Positions 9,650 through 17,403 of a stretch of 64,000 bases of DNA are shown here, piece by piece (position 1 is the first letter of the stretch; each line of letters begins with the position of its first letter). Under the pieces are notes generated by a model. The model saw only the letters and a list, made by a program, of their open reading frames with translations, did no database searches and was not told where the DNA came from. This DNA comes from CALKAL01 sp051846895 (GTDB taxonomy: Bacteria > Bacillota > Bacilli > Bacillales > Alkalibacillaceae): positions 243,527 through 307,526 of the forward strand of contig JBPYCQ010000001.1 in the NCBI GenBank assembly GCA_051846895.1. The letters are read 5' to 3'. The translations under genes and the position numbers were made by a program.

Positions 9650-10288
9650 ATGGCAAAAGTACGTCAAGACGCCTGGTCTCATGAAGACGATTTACTACTA
9701 GCCGAAACAGTACTTAGACATATAAGAGAAGGCAGTACGCAATTAAATGCTTTCGAGGAAGTAGGAGACAAATTAAATAGAACAGCAGCAGCATGTGGTT
9801 TCCGCTGGAATGCAGAAGTTCGACAAAACTATGAAAAAGCAATAGATTTAGCTAAAAGACAACGGAAACAAAGAAAGCAACTAGAACAAAATAATGCAAG
9901 ATCGAGATCTACTCGACCAACCGTACAACCTGTAGCGAGTCAAAATCAGCATCAATATAATCAATACTCGAATGAAAAACCGTCTATTGATTCAATCATT
10001 GAACAATTACAAGAGCTTAGATCTTTAGACCAACAAAATCGAGTGGATTCGAATAAACTTGAACAATTAATTCATGAAAATAATCAGCTAAAAGATGAAA
10101 TAAAACTACTAGAAAACAAACTTGATAAAATGCAAAATGAATATCAATCTTTACAGGAAGATTACCAAACTTTCATTAATATTATGGAACGCGCAAGAAA
10201 GATGGTTGTATTCGATGAAGATTCATCCTTGTCATCACCAGCTTTCAAGATGGAGAAGAACGGAAATTTGCAACAAATCGCAAAATGA
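9650..10288 (+). CDS. RsfA-family prespore transcription regulator
   Basis: A Myb/SANT-like DNA-binding protein of 212 residues. The N-terminal domain (about 1-70) carries the RsfA signature: a tryptophan-containing start (QDAWSHEDDLLLAETVLRHI), the segment GDKLNRTAAACGFRWNAEVR, and a basic tail KRQRKQRKQ. A Gln/Asn-rich linker follows, then a coiled coil from about 115 to 180 (EQLIHENNQLKDEIKLLENKLDK), which suggests dimerisation. RsfA of B. subtilis modulates sigma-F-dependent genes in the forespore, and paralogues such as YlbO exist, so the exact member cannot be decided. It is read divergently from rarA and ends at a strong terminator. The ATG has AAAGGAGAT upstream. Confidence 0.85.
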   Translation: MAKVRQDAWSHEDDLLLAETVLRHIREGSTQLNAFEEVGDKLNRTAAACGFRWNAEVRQNYEKAIDLAKRQRKQRKQLEQNNARSRSTRPTVQPVASQNQHQYNQYSNEKPSIDSIIEQLQELRSLDQQNRVDSNKLEQLIHENNQLKDEIKLLENKLDKMQNEYQSLQEDYQTFINIMERARKMVVFDEDSSLSSPAFKMEKNGNLQQIAK

Positions 10289-10291
10289 AAT

Positions 10292-10331
10292 AAAAGGCTG
10301 CCTCCGAAATAATAAACGGGGCAGCCTTTGA
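10292..10331. terminator. Bidirectional terminator between rsfA and 6S RNA gene
   Basis: A hairpin with ten paired bases (AAAGGCTGCC with GGCAGCCTTT) lies 4 bp after the rsfA stop. T-rich tracts follow on both strands, so it can end rsfA from the left and the 6S RNA transcript from the right. Confidence 0.88.
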
Positions 10332-10344
10332 CCTTTTCCTCATC

Positions 10345-10548
10345 CATATGTACAACAATCCCAACATTGCCGTCCATTCGTTGCGTTTTGAACCCGCTCT
10401 ACGCAGGTGGGTGTCCTGTTCTACATTTTGTAAGTCCTACATGAGGCATTTACGCCATGTAGAAACGAAAGACTCCCGTTGATAAAAGTGTTCGGTCAAA
10501 ACAAGTGAGAACAGACGTACACGCTAGGATTGTTATTAATTTGTTTGT
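10345..10548 (-). ncRNA. bsrA: 6S RNA (6S-1, bsrA-type)
   Basis: A global RNA that binds sigma-A RNA polymerase by imitating an open promoter. No protein gene lies between 10332 and 10620. On the minus strand the ends close with an 8-bp stem (AACAATCC near 10530 with GGATTGTT near 10357). The apical part has a hairpin with CTACATG/CATGTAG arms (near 10436-10461), and the 3' side contains CACCCACCTGCG and GCGGGTTCAAAACGC, which resemble conserved 6S segments. Length is about 190-205 nt. The position, beside aspS, is where bsrA lies in B. subtilis. A promoter is in place upstream and a terminator downstream. Exact ends are inferred; the 5' end may be trimmed by about ten bases as known for B. 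subtilis 6S-1. Confidence 0.8.
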
Positions 10549-10554
10549 AATTGA

Positions 10555-10583
10555 ATATTAACACATTAATTAGCTGCATTCAA
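10555..10583 (-). promoter_or_regulatory. Promoter of the 6S RNA gene
   Basis: On the minus strand TTGAAT (10578-10583) and TAATAT (10555-10560) are 17 bp apart, with TGTG just before the -10. Predicted start is near 10548. Confidence 0.7.
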
Positions 10584-10620
10584 CAAGGTATAAATAAATT
10601 TTTTGAAGTAATTTTTGCCA

Positions 10621-12393
10621 TTATTCGTCAGTTTTTTTCGACAGTTTTAAGTTCAGTTCATTCAATTGCTGCTCACTTACTGCAGAGGGTGCTTCAGTTA
10701 ATAAATCTGATGCTGAAGCTGTTTTAGGAAATAGAATTGTATCACGTAAGTTGGTCTTGCCTGCTAATAGCATAACGAAACGGTCAAATCCTAATGCAAT
10801 CCCTCCATGTGGTGGTGCCCCATATTCTAAAGCATCAAGTAAAAATCCGAATTGATCTTGTGCCTCTTCTTCGGTAAATCCTAAAACTTTTAACATTTTT
10901 TCTTGCACTTCTTTTTGATAAATTCTTAATGAGCCTCCACCAAGTTCAAATCCATTCAAAACGACATCATATGCTTGAGCTTTCACATTTGCCGGATCTT
11001 GTTCTAATATTTCCAAATCAGCTACCTGAGGCATTGTAAATGGATGGTGTGCAGCAAAATAGCGTCCCTCTTCTTCGTCATACTCAAAAAGTGGCCAGTC
11101 TGTCACCCATAAGAAATTATATTTCGATTCATCAATTAAGTTTAAGTCTTTTCCTAGCTTCATTCTTAACGCGCCTAAACTGTCAGCAACTACACCGTCT
11201 GTATCAGCAACAAATAATAGTAAATCATTTGAGTTAGTGTCTAGTTTATTCTTCATTAATTCGATTTCTTCTTCATTAAAGAATTTAGCTATTGGTCCCG
11301 TAAATGTCTGCTCATCCACCTTCATCCACGCCAAACCTTTTGCACCATAAACTGCTACAAATTCAGTTAATTTATCAATATCTTTTCTTGAGAATTGATC
11401 TGCACAATTTTTCACATTAATCGCACTTACTTTTCCACCGTTTTGAACTGTTTGTTGAAAAACTTTAAAGTCACTATTTTTAACAATTTCATTAATATTA
11501 ACAAGTTCCATTTCAAAACGAGTGTCCGGCTTATCAGACCCATATCTCTCCATCGCCTCAGCATATGTCATACGTGGAAATGGTGTTACAACATCGATTC
11601 CTTTAACTTCTTTAACGACAAACTGCAACATGTTCTCCGTCATCGCCATAATTTCTTCTTGGTTCATGAAAGATGTCTCAATATCTACTTGTGTAAATTC
11701 GGGTTGTCGATCCGCTCGTAAATCTTCATCTCTAAAACAACGTGTAATTTGATAATATTTCTCAAAACCTGAGACCATTAATAATTGTTTAAAAAGTTGT
11801 GGTGACTGTGGTAATGCGTAAAATTCACCAGGATGGACACGACTCGGGACTAAATAATCACGTGCTCCTTCTGGTGTGCTCTTTGTTAGCATTGGTGTTT
11901 CCATTTCTAAAAACCCTTGTTCATTTAAAAACTTGCGAAATGCTTGTGCAGTGTTATGGCGTAACATCATCGTCTCTTGCATCGGTTTTCTTCGTAGATC
12001 TAAGTATCGATATTTTAATCGAATGTCTTCAGCCACATCTGTTTCATCTTCAATTTGAATTGGTAAAGACTTTGACGTGTTTAAAATGTTGATTTCTTCC
12101 GCAATGACTTCTAGTTCGCCAGTCGCCATTTTTTTATTAACTGTCGCTTCATCCCGTTCTTTTACAGTACCTTTTACTTCAATAACGAATTCACTTCTTA
12201 TTTTTTCAGCTATTTCAAGTGCTTGTTCATTTATTGCTGGGTTGAAAACAACTTGGACTATTCCGGAACGATCACGCATATCGACGAAAATTAATCCACC
12301 TAAATCACGGCGTTTCTGCACCCATCCTCGTAATAATACAGTTTGTTCAACAATGTCTTTTGTAATTAATCCACAATGTGTACGTTCGCTCAT
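10621..12393 (-). CDS. aspS: Aspartyl-tRNA synthetase
   Basis: A class II synthetase that charges tRNA-Asp. It has an N-terminal OB-fold anticodon-binding domain (about 1-110; LRGWVQKRRDLGGLIFVDMRDRSG), the catalytic core with motif 2 (QITRCFRDEDLRADRQPEFTQ), the bacterial insertion (GAD) domain, and motif 3 (ALEYGAPPHGGIALGFDRFVMLL). The 590 residues are the usual bacterial length. The start ATG at 12393 has TAAGGAGGA upstream and gives the expected N-terminus MSERTHCGLI; the longer frame into hisS is not used. It lies 13 bp after hisS and shares its T-box leader. Whether it is discriminating or also misacylates tRNA-Asn cannot be told without comparison. Confidence 0.97.
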   Translation of the reverse strand: MSERTHCGLITKDIVEQTVLLRGWVQKRRDLGGLIFVDMRDRSGIVQVVFNPAINEQALEIAEKIRSEFVIEVKGTVKERDEATVNKKMATGELEVIAEEINILNTSKSLPIQIEDETDVAEDIRLKYRYLDLRRKPMQETMMLRHNTAQAFRKFLNEQGFLEMETPMLTKSTPEGARDYLVPSRVHPGEFYALPQSPQLFKQLLMVSGFEKYYQITRCFRDEDLRADRQPEFTQVDIETSFMNQEEIMAMTENMLQFVVKEVKGIDVVTPFPRMTYAEAMERYGSDKPDTRFEMELVNINEIVKNSDFKVFQQTVQNGGKVSAINVKNCADQFSRKDIDKLTEFVAVYGAKGLAWMKVDEQTFTGPIAKFFNEEEIELMKNKLDTNSNDLLLFVADTDGVVADSLGALRMKLGKDLNLIDESKYNFLWVTDWPLFEYDEEEGRYFAAHHPFTMPQVADLEILEQDPANVKAQAYDVVLNGFELGGGSLRIYQKEVQEKMLKVLGFTEEEAQDQFGFLLDALEYGAPPHGGIALGFDRFVMLLAGKTNLRDTILFPKTASASDLLTEAPSAVSEQQLNELNLKLSKKTDE

Positions 12394-12406
12394 TTCTTTT
12401 TCCTCC

Positions 12407-13675
12407 TTAAAATCCTGACTGTAGTACATGGACGATATCTTTAATTTGAACTGTTTTTTGCTCTCCAGTTTCTAATTGTTTAATATTAACGACACCTTCA
12501 TTTAATTCATCTTCACCAATAATAACAGCATAAGTGGCACCAAGGCGTTCGGCTGACTTGAATTGACCTTTCATTTTTCGATTTAAGTAGTCTTGATCAG
12601 CACGTATCCCTTGTTTTCGTAATTGATAAACAAGTTTTGAAGCGAACTTTTTCGTTGATTCACCAATTGTCACGACGTAACAGTTTATCGTTTCATCTTT
12701 TTCTAGTTCAATCCCTTCTGCTTCCAATGCCATTAATAATCGTTCAACACTAAAGGCAAAACCGATACCTGACATTTCTGGTCCACCTAGGTCGTTAACT
12801 AATCCACTGTAACGTCCACCACCAGTAAGAGTAGTAATGGCTCCAAATCCTTCAGCTTCACTCATAATTTCGAATGATGTATGTGTATAGTAATCGAGCC
12901 CTCTTACTAATGTTTCATCTACGACATAGTTGATACCCATTTCATCGAGATGTGATTTTACTTCTTCAAAATATTGTGCTGATTCATCATTCAAATAATC
13001 TAAAATGGATGGTGCCGATTTCATCGCTGGATGATCCTTATCCACTTTACAATCTAAAAGTCTTAGTGGATTTTTTTTCAAACGATTTTGGCAATCGTTA
13101 CATAACTCATCTTTTACTGGTTCAAAGTGTTTAATTAAAGCATCACGGTGATTTGTACGACTTTCGTGGTCGCCTAAACTATTTATGACTAGTTTTAGTG
13201 ACTTTAATCCTAGTGATTCGTAACAATCCATCGCAAATGCTAATACTTCTGCATCGATGGCAGGATCCGCACTTCCGATAGCTTCAATGCCAAACTGATG
13301 GAATTGTCTCATACGGCCTTGTTGTGGACGTTCGTAACGGAACATCGGACCCATATAATATAACTTTATTGGTTGTTCAGGAAGTCCGTATAATTTATGT
13401 TGGACGTATGCTCTTACAACAGAAGCTGTTCCTTCTGGGCGTAAAGTCAAACTTCTACCAGCACGGTCTTCAAACGTGTACATTTCTTTTTGAACAATAT
13501 CTGTTGTTTCACCTACACCGCGTTGAAATAATTCAGTTCTTTCAAACATCGGTGTTCTAATTTCTTTATAGTTATATAAAGTAGCAAGTTGATGCAGTTT
13601 TTCCTCAATCGCATGCCACTTTTTAGTGACCTCAGGCAGTAAATCTTCTGTTCCTCTAGGTACTTGAATATTCAT
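12407..13675 (-). CDS. hisS: Histidyl-tRNA synthetase
   Basis: A class II synthetase for histidine, 422 residues, beginning MNIQVPRGTEDLLP. Motif 2 region is LTLRPEGTASVVRAYV followed by YMGPMFRYERPQQGRMRQFHQFG. The two histidine-binding segments are LVRGLDYYTHTSFEI and GGGRYSGLV. The C-terminal anticodon-binding domain (about 330-422) is complete. The start is supported by AAGGAGG. It is the first gene of a hisS-aspS operon, preceded by a T-box leader whose specifier reads Asp rather than His, noted separately. Confidence 0.97.
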   Translation of the reverse strand: MNIQVPRGTEDLLPEVTKKWHAIEEKLHQLATLYNYKEIRTPMFERTELFQRGVGETTDIVQKEMYTFEDRAGRSLTLRPEGTASVVRAYVQHKLYGLPEQPIKLYYMGPMFRYERPQQGRMRQFHQFGIEAIGSADPAIDAEVLAFAMDCYESLGLKSLKLVINSLGDHESRTNHRDALIKHFEPVKDELCNDCQNRLKKNPLRLLDCKVDKDHPAMKSAPSILDYLNDESAQYFEEVKSHLDEMGINYVVDETLVRGLDYYTHTSFEIMSEAEGFGAITTLTGGGRYSGLVNDLGGPEMSGIGFAFSVERLLMALEAEGIELEKDETINCYVVTIGESTKKFASKLVYQLRKQGIRADQDYLNRKMKGQFKSAERLGATYAVIIGEDELNEGVVNIKQLETGEQKTVQIKDIVHVLQSGF

Positions 13676-13707
13676 TTTGCTTCCTCCTTGATCATTTCTT
13701 AAAATAT

Positions 13708-13975
13708 AAAAAAGCCCCTATCAATAGTATTGTTATTGATAGGGACGAGATTTCCCGTGTTGCCACCCTGATTAAAGTGATATATTATCACTTTCACTTC
13801 ATTATGTAACGCCTTTAGCGGCCGACACCTACTACATAAAGGTTCGATGTGGCACCTCCAGAATGTCTTTCATAAAGCCAACATATAGGATCACTTCCAG
13901 CCTTGGTCATCCCTCTCTGAATAGTTGGTTCTTTACTACTTTTTCTTTCTTCGGTTTTAATTATTCAAATGTTTT
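13708..13975 (-). promoter_or_regulatory. T-box leader of hisS-aspS, GAC (Asp) specifier
   Basis: A tRNA-sensing leader. The T-box motif AGGGTGGCAACACGGG is at 13754-13769 on the minus strand. The terminator hairpin at 13714-13745 (CCCTATCAATA with TATTGATAGGGG) is followed by TTTTTT. The stem I piece CAGAGAGGGATGACC is present. Aligning the conserved ATTC after the specifier with the alaS leader gives GAC (13865-13867), an Asp codon. The next overlapping triplet is CAT (13863-13865), a His codon. The leader therefore appears to sense tRNA-Asp, perhaps also tRNA-His, for an operon encoding both synthetases. Confidence 0.9.
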
Positions 13976-13981
13976 CAAACT

Positions 13982-14010
13982 ATCATATATGGCTTTTTAC
14001 TGCGTGTCAA
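13982..14010 (-). promoter_or_regulatory. Sigma-A-type promoter of hisS-aspS
   Basis: TTGACA (14005-14010) and TATGAT (13982-13987) on the minus strand are 17 bp apart. The promoter begins a few bases after the dtd stop and so separates hisS-aspS from relA-dtd. Confidence 0.85.
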
Positions 14011-14016
14011 GATTTA

Positions 14017-14460
14017 TTATTCCTTTGTATCAATAATTAATGTGACAGGTCCATCATTAACTAAAGAAACGACCATATGCTCACCAAATTGACCGGTCGC
14101 AACATCAACTCCATGAGTTTTTAGTTGCTCATTAAAAAGTTCATATAATTTATTAGCATCATCGGGTTTAGCTGCTTTCATAAAGTTCGGACGGCGACCT
14201 TTGCGACAATCCCCGTATAAAGTAAATTGTGAGATGGATAATATTTTACCACCAACATCTTTTAAAGATAAATTCATTTTTCCTTGTTCATCTTCAAATA
14301 TACGCAAATTAACGATTTTTTCTGCTAAAAATTGAACATCTTTCTCTACATCATCATGAGTCACTCCGAGTAAAACAACTAAACCATTTTTAATTATTCC
14401 TGTGGTTTTCTCTTGAACACGAACTGACCCTTCTGTCACACGTTGAATGACTGCTCTCAT
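14017..14460 (-). CDS. dtd: D-aminoacyl-tRNA deacylase
   Basis: Removes D-amino acids (and glycine from tRNA-Ala) from mischarged tRNAs. The 147-residue protein has the full DTD fold, with the active-site loop SISQFTLYGDCRKGRRPNF (the SQFTL motif) and the C-terminal cross-subunit motif containing GPVTLIIDT, i.e. the NDGPVT form of the Gly-cisPro motif. The start MRAVIQRV is the family standard and has TAAGGAG upstream. It lies 13 bp after relA, as in B. subtilis, and is probably co-transcribed with it. No sign of damage. Confidence 0.96.
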   Translation of the reverse strand: MRAVIQRVTEGSVRVQEKTTGIIKNGLVVLLGVTHDDVEKDVQFLAEKIVNLRIFEDEQGKMNLSLKDVGGKILSISQFTLYGDCRKGRRPNFMKAAKPDDANKLYELFNEQLKTHGVDVATGQFGEHMVVSLVNDGPVTLIIDTKE

Positions 14461-14473
14461 AAACTAATACTCC

Positions 14474-16663
14474 TTAATGTATCGTTCTTTGGACTGTAAA
14501 AACGTCTCGTATTTGTTTAATTCGATCAACTATACGTTTTAAATGATCAACATTATGAATGAGAATGGTTAAGTTTATTGTCGCTATTTTATTACGGTCT
14601 GATTTACCCGAAACAGCTGTTATATGTGTATTTGTTTCATTAACTAATTGCAAAATTTCATTTAATAATCCGTTACGGTCGAACCCTGAAATCTCTAAAT
14701 CTACACTATAACTTTTTTGTTGCTCTCTAAGTGGATCCCATTCAACATCAATTAACCTATTTTCTTCATCTGTTGTTATATTAGGACAATCTGCACGGTG
14801 AACGGAAACACCACGACCACGCGTTATAAATCCAACAATGTCATCCCCAGGAATCGGATTACAACATCTTGAAAGGCGGATTAATAAATTATCAATACCT
14901 TTTACTGAAACACCCGGGCCTGCAACTTTTCTCGCTTTAGTTCCGTAATCATTTTGAACATCTTTAAGTGTGCTTTCTAAATCATTTCGTTTTTCTTGCT
15001 CTCGTATTTTCTCCGTCATACGATTCGCAACTTGTTGGGCCGTCACACCTTGGTAACCAACTGCGGCATATAAATCTTCTTCACTCTGGAATTTGAATCG
15101 GTCTAAAGCGAGTTGAATGTTTTTATCAACTATTACTTCTTTAGGGTTTAAACCAAGATTTCTAATTTCCTGTTCAACTTGTTCTCTACCACGTTGAACA
15201 TTTTCATCTCTTCTTTGCTTTTTGAAAAATTGTTTAATTTTATTTTTTGCCTGTGATGTTTGTGTAATTTTCAACCAATCTTCTGACGGACCGTACGAAT
15301 GTTTTGAAGTCATGATTTCGATAATATCGCCGGTCTTCAGTTTATAATCTAAAGGTTCTATTTTTCCATTTATTTTAGAACCGACTGTTCGATTACCTAC
15401 TTCGGTATGAATGCGATAAGCAAAATCGAGTGGAACCGAGCCCCTTGGCAACTCAATGACATCTCCTTTTGGTGTAAAGACGTACACCATATCTGAGAAG
15501 AAATCAACTTTTAATGACTCCATAAACTCCTCAGCGTCACTCGCTTCATTTTGCCATTCTAAGATTTCTCTAAACCATGCAAGCTGTCTTGACATATCTT
15601 CTTGCTTCACTTTAGCGCCTTCTTTATAAGCCCAATGTGCAGCAATACCGTATTCAGCAATATCGTGCATGTCTTTAGTTCGTATTTGTACTTCTAACGG
15701 TTCACCTTGGGGGCCAATGACCGTTGTATGAAGAGATTGGTAAAGATTCGGCTTTGGCATGGCGATATAATCTTTAAATCGACCAGGCATTGGCTTCCAG
15801 CATGTATGAATAATGCCTAGAACGGCATAACATTCCTTGATGTTTTTCACAATGACACGAACAGCTAATAAATCATAGATTTCACTAAAATCTCTTTTTT
15901 GTAAAACCATTTTTCGATAAATACTGTAAATATGTTTAGGTCTACCAGAAATATCAGCTGTAATATCAACATCTTTTAATTGATTTTGTATCTCTTCAAT
16001 GACTTGTTCTATATATTGTTCTCGTTGATCTCTCTTTTGTCTCATTAACTGAACAATTCGATAATATTGCTGTGGGTTTAAATAACGTAAAGCTGTATCT
16101 TCTAATTCCCATTTAATCGTTGAAATCCCTAAACGATGAGCTAATGGTGCGAAGATTTCCAAAGTTTCGTTAGCAATACGTCGTTGTTTTTCTTCTGGTA
16201 AATGAGATAATGTTCGCATATTGTGAAGGCGATCAGCTAGCTTGATTAAGATGACCCGAATATCTTTTGCCATTGCAACAAACATTTTTCGATGATTCTC
16301 TGCTTGTTGTGCTTCTTTTGATTTATATTTAATCTTTCCTAATTTAGTAACACCGTCTACAAGCAGTGCTATTTCTTCACTAAAGTTATTCTTTAAATCA
16401 TCGAAGGTAACTTCTGTATCTTCTAAAACGTCGTGCAAAAAGCCACTTGCAATTGTTGCAGGATCCATTTCTAAATCAACTAAAATACCTGCAACTTGTA
16501 CAGGATGAATAATATACTCTTCCCCAGATTTACGCACTTGGCCCTCATGTGCTTTCTCCGCGAATTTATATGCATCTTGAAGAAGAGCCATATTTTTCTC
16601 ATTTAAATATCGGCTTGCATCCTGTAAAACATCTTCAATTGTTTTTATCTGGTGTTTGGCCAT
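14474..16663 (-). CDS. relA: Bifunctional (p)ppGpp synthetase/hydrolase RelA
   Basis: The long RSH enzyme of the stringent response. Domain order: HD hydrolase (about 45-200, with HDVLEDT and KLADRLHNMRT), synthetase (about 240-370, YDLLAVRVIV, GRFKDYIAMPKPNLYQSLHT, EVQIRTKDMHDIAEYGIAAHW), TGS (about 390-450, VFTPKGDVIELPRGSVPLDFAYRIHT), zinc-finger region (SRCCNPIPGDDIVGF...VHRADCPN), and C-terminal ACT. The intact HD metal-binding residues indicate hydrolase activity as well. The ATG at 16663 has AGGTGA at the right spacing; a GTG three codons upstream is less likely. The length, 729 residues, is normal. Confidence 0.97.
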   Translation of the reverse strand: MAKHQIKTIEDVLQDASRYLNEKNMALLQDAYKFAEKAHEGQVRKSGEEYIIHPVQVAGILVDLEMDPATIASGFLHDVLEDTEVTFDDLKNNFSEEIALLVDGVTKLGKIKYKSKEAQQAENHRKMFVAMAKDIRVILIKLADRLHNMRTLSHLPEEKQRRIANETLEIFAPLAHRLGISTIKWELEDTALRYLNPQQYYRIVQLMRQKRDQREQYIEQVIEEIQNQLKDVDITADISGRPKHIYSIYRKMVLQKRDFSEIYDLLAVRVIVKNIKECYAVLGIIHTCWKPMPGRFKDYIAMPKPNLYQSLHTTVIGPQGEPLEVQIRTKDMHDIAEYGIAAHWAYKEGAKVKQEDMSRQLAWFREILEWQNEASDAEEFMESLKVDFFSDMVYVFTPKGDVIELPRGSVPLDFAYRIHTEVGNRTVGSKINGKIEPLDYKLKTGDIIEIMTSKHSYGPSEDWLKITQTSQAKNKIKQFFKKQRRDENVQRGREQVEQEIRNLGLNPKEVIVDKNIQLALDRFKFQSEEDLYAAVGYQGVTAQQVANRMTEKIREQEKRNDLESTLKDVQNDYGTKARKVAGPGVSVKGIDNLLIRLSRCCNPIPGDDIVGFITRGRGVSVHRADCPNITTDEENRLIDVEWDPLREQQKSYSVDLEISGFDRNGLLNEILQLVNETNTHITAVSGKSDRNKIATINLTILIHNVDHLKRIVDRIKQIRDVFTVQRTIH

Positions 16664-16890
16664 CCTGATCACCTAAGTCTGTACTTTTTCTTTGTTACGT
16701 TTAATAAAATATTACTATTCATTTAGTAGTTCTTTTGATATACGTTTATGTAAAATGTATAAGATTAATTATAACAATTTTCGACTCTATTACAACATAG
16801 CTGACTCATTTTTTGAGCCAGCTATATTTGTCAATTGAAAAATTAAAGGCTCACGCCAAAATGATTGACGACAAGCCATCAATTTTTTCA

Positions 16891-17403
16891 CTAAAATTTC
16901 ATTAAGGTAAATACATCGTATCCGTTGAGTTTCTTTATTCCATCTAAATAAGATAACTCAATTAGAAATGCACAACCAGCAACGATTCCCCCTAGCTGTT
17001 CGACTAAATTAATCGTTGCTTCAATTGTACCCCCAGTTGCAAGCAAGTCATCCGTAACAAGTACACGTTGACCTGGTTTAATTGCGTCTTTATGAATGGT
17101 TAGAACGTCCTTACCATATTCTAAACCATAATCGACTTTTATAACTTCACGTGGTAGTTTACCTTCTTTACGAACAGGTGCAAATCCTACTTCTAAGGCA
17201 TATGCTACTGGACAACCTACGATAAATCCTCTTGCTTCAGGTCCTACAATTATATCAACTTCTCTTTCTTTTGCATAACTAACGATATCGTTGATAGCAG
17301 ATTTAAAAGCTGTTCCATCGTCCATTAACGTCGTAATATCTTTAAACTTAATTCCTTCCTTAGGCCAGTCATCTACTATTGTAATATATTGTTTATAATC
17401 CAT
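16891..17403 (-). CDS. apt: Adenine phosphoribosyltransferase
   Basis: Salvages adenine to AMP using PRPP. The PRPP-binding motif VLVTDDLLATGGTIEATI lies near residues 118-135, and the hood and substrate loops (VGPEARGFIVG, PVRKEGKLPREV) are complete. There are 170 residues from the ATG at 17403, which has AAAGGAG upstream and gives the standard MDYKQYI start. The start codon lies inside the last codons of recJ (11-bp overlap), the same recJ-apt-relA order as in B. subtilis. The 227 bp between apt and relA hold only a weak inverted repeat and no gene. Confidence 0.96.
   Translation of the reverse strand: MDYKQYITIVDDWPKEGIKFKDITTLMDDGTAFKSAINDIVSYAKEREVDIIVGPEARGFIVGCPVAYALEVGFAPVRKEGKLPREVIKVDYGLEYGKDVLTIHKDAIKPGQRVLVTDDLLATGGTIEATINLVEQLGGIVAGCAFLIELSYLDGIKKLNGYDVFTLMKF

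Noticed and set aside
13863..13865. His (CAT) as sole specifier of the hisS leader
   Set aside because: It is not in register with the specifiers of the alaS and valS leaders, which place GAC before ATTC. It is kept only as an overlapping possibility.
16797..16825. Inverted repeat ATAGCTG...CAGCTAT in the relA-apt gap
   Set aside because: It could be a weak terminator of relA, but neither strand has a T-run after it, so I do not call it.
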